Shown piece by piece: positions 6,173-6,831 of a DNA stretch of 6,831 nucleotides. Each line of letters opens with the position of its first letter. Position 1 is the first letter of the stretch. This DNA is from an uncultured Eubacteriales bacterium. Lineage in GTDB: Bacteria; Bacillota; Clostridia; Peptostreptococcales; Anaerovoracaceae. The translations under genes and the position numbers were made by a program. The notes under the pieces are model-generated. The model was given only the letters and a program-made list of their open reading frames with translations, did no database searches and was not told where the DNA came from. The stretch covers positions 1 through 6,831 of the forward strand of contig CAUEYG010000079.1 of assembly GCA_959021945.1 (NCBI GenBank). The letters are read 5' to 3'.

Positions 6173-6195
6173 AACAGTCAGTAGAAAAAAAGCAA
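6168..6195 (-). promoter_or_regulatory. Possible promoter of the MerR gene
   Basis: On the - strand TTGCTT (6195-6190), a 16-bp spacer, and TATCAT (6173-6168) form a plausible vegetative promoter. Its -10 box overlaps the -10 box of the divergent MATE promoter, and its start would fall near the MerR operator, which would allow autorepression. The boxes are moderate matches only. Confidence 0.4.
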
Positions 6196-6205
6196 GGAGG
6201 AAATC

Positions 6206-6831
6206 ATGACACAAACCATTGGCCGGGACTATAGCCCGCTGTCTTTATTAAAATTTGCTCTGCCATCCATTATCATGATGGGATTTATGTCCCTTTATAC
6301 GATTGTAGATGGTATGTTCGTTTCACGCTATGTAGGGAGCAATGCTCTGTCATCTGTTAATATTGTCTATCCTGTTTTAAATTTATTGATCGCAGCAGGA
6401 CTGATGCTGGCAACAGGAGGCAGCGCTGTTGTAGCCAAAAGATTTGGGGAGCAAAAGCCGGAAGAGGCCCGCAGCACCTTTTCTATGGTTGTTGCAATCG
6501 GTCTGGCTGTCAGTGTTTTACTGACTGTGCTGACCATGCTGCTGGCAGAACCCATCTGTTATTTTTTAGGAGCTGATGATGTTTTGTTTGCCAACTGCAA
6601 AACTTATCTTTGCGTTTTGATGCTCTTTGCTCCGGCCTGCATGCTGCAGACTTTGTACCAGTCTTTCTTTGTCGCTGCCGGAAAGCCGAACCTGGGTCTC
6701 CTTTTGATCATCTGTGCAGGTCTTGCCAATGTTATGCTGGACTGGCTGTTTATTGCTGTCTTTCAGTGGGTTGTGGACGGGGCCGGTATGTATACCGGGA
6801 TTGGGTCAATGATTCCAGGAGTCTGTGGGTA
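6206..6831 (+). CDS. MATE-family multidrug efflux transporter, N-terminal part (3' truncated by window edge)
   Basis: The frame is open from the ATG at 6206 to the window edge, giving 208 residues of a MATE antiporter that would export toxic compounds. Visible features: a short cytoplasmic N-terminus (1-12), helix 1 'LLKFALPSIIMMGFMSLYTI' with D35 in VDGMFVSRYVG, helix 2 around 50-70 with 'ATGGSAVVAKRFGEQKPEEA' after it, further helices to about residue 160, and the conserved 'FFVAAGKPNLGL' and N-x-x-LD region (about 154-180). About 240 C-terminal residues should lie beyond the window. The start is fixed by AAGGAGG 5 bp upstream. It is divergent from the MerR regulator and has the MerR-type promoter at 6142-6172, so induction by the ligand of that regulator is very likely. 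It is a different gene from the MATE fragment at the left edge. Confidence 0.92.
   Translation, partial: MTQTIGRDYSPLSLLKFALPSIIMMGFMSLYTIVDGMFVSRYVGSNALSSVNIVYPVLNLLIAAGLMLATGGSAVVAKRFGEQKPEEARSTFSMVVAIGLAVSVLLTVLTMLLAEPICYFLGADDVLFANCKTYLCVLMLFAPACMLQTLYQSFFVAAGKPNLGLLLIICAGLANVMLDWLFIAVFQWVVDGAGMYTGIGSMIPGVCG

Overview
The window looks like a chromosomal segment of a low-to-mid GC Firmicute, most likely an anaerobic Clostridia-type bacterium. The grounds are strong AGGAGG-type ribosome binding sites, a PAS/AAA+/Fis sigma-54 activator, an OFA-like MFS carrier, an AbgB-like M20 amidohydrolase and MATE pumps of Firmicutes type. This is a judgement by eye; no database was searched. There are four complete genes and two partial genes. 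All gaps are short, and the longest (205 bp, 2284-2488) is full of regulatory signals.

Layout from left to right: (1) the C-terminal two thirds of a MATE efflux pump, + strand, 1-867. (2) A leftward block on the - strand, read in transcription order: MFS transporter (5225-3969), sigma-54 enhancer-binding regulator (3943-2489), M20 amidohydrolase (2283-877). The amidohydrolase converges on the first MATE gene with 9 bp between stop codons. (3) A MerR-family regulator (6131-5313, - strand) divergent from the N-terminal part of a second MATE pump (6206 to the window end, + strand).

The central block reads as a small self-contained sigma-54 circuit. Two near-consensus -24/-12 promoters, TGGCATG-N4-TTGC, lie directly before the MFS gene and before the amidohydrolase gene. 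The activator gene sits between them. A terminator hairpin after the activator separates the two transcription units, and a perfect palindrome (TGACCC-N6-GGGTCA) overlapping the 3' edge of the activator gene is placed like an upstream activating sequence for the amidohydrolase promoter. The simplest model is that the PAS domain or a partner senses a substrate or metabolic state, the activator switches on its own operon (carrier plus activator) and the hydrolase, the carrier imports an amide or N-acyl compound, and the cytoplasmic hydrolase cleaves it. The substrate cannot be read from the sequence.

The most unusual observation is a 19-20 bp element that starts at predicted position +2 of both sigma-54 promoters. 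It is identical apart from one inserted base, but in opposite orientation in the two leaders. It could be an operator for a second regulator, or it could make the two mRNA 5' ends complementary to each other.

The right-hand module is a textbook MerR arrangement. The divergent MATE gene has a TTGACT/TATGAT promoter with a 19-bp spacer containing a near-perfect dyad, and the MerR protein has a GyrI/BmrR-like effector domain.
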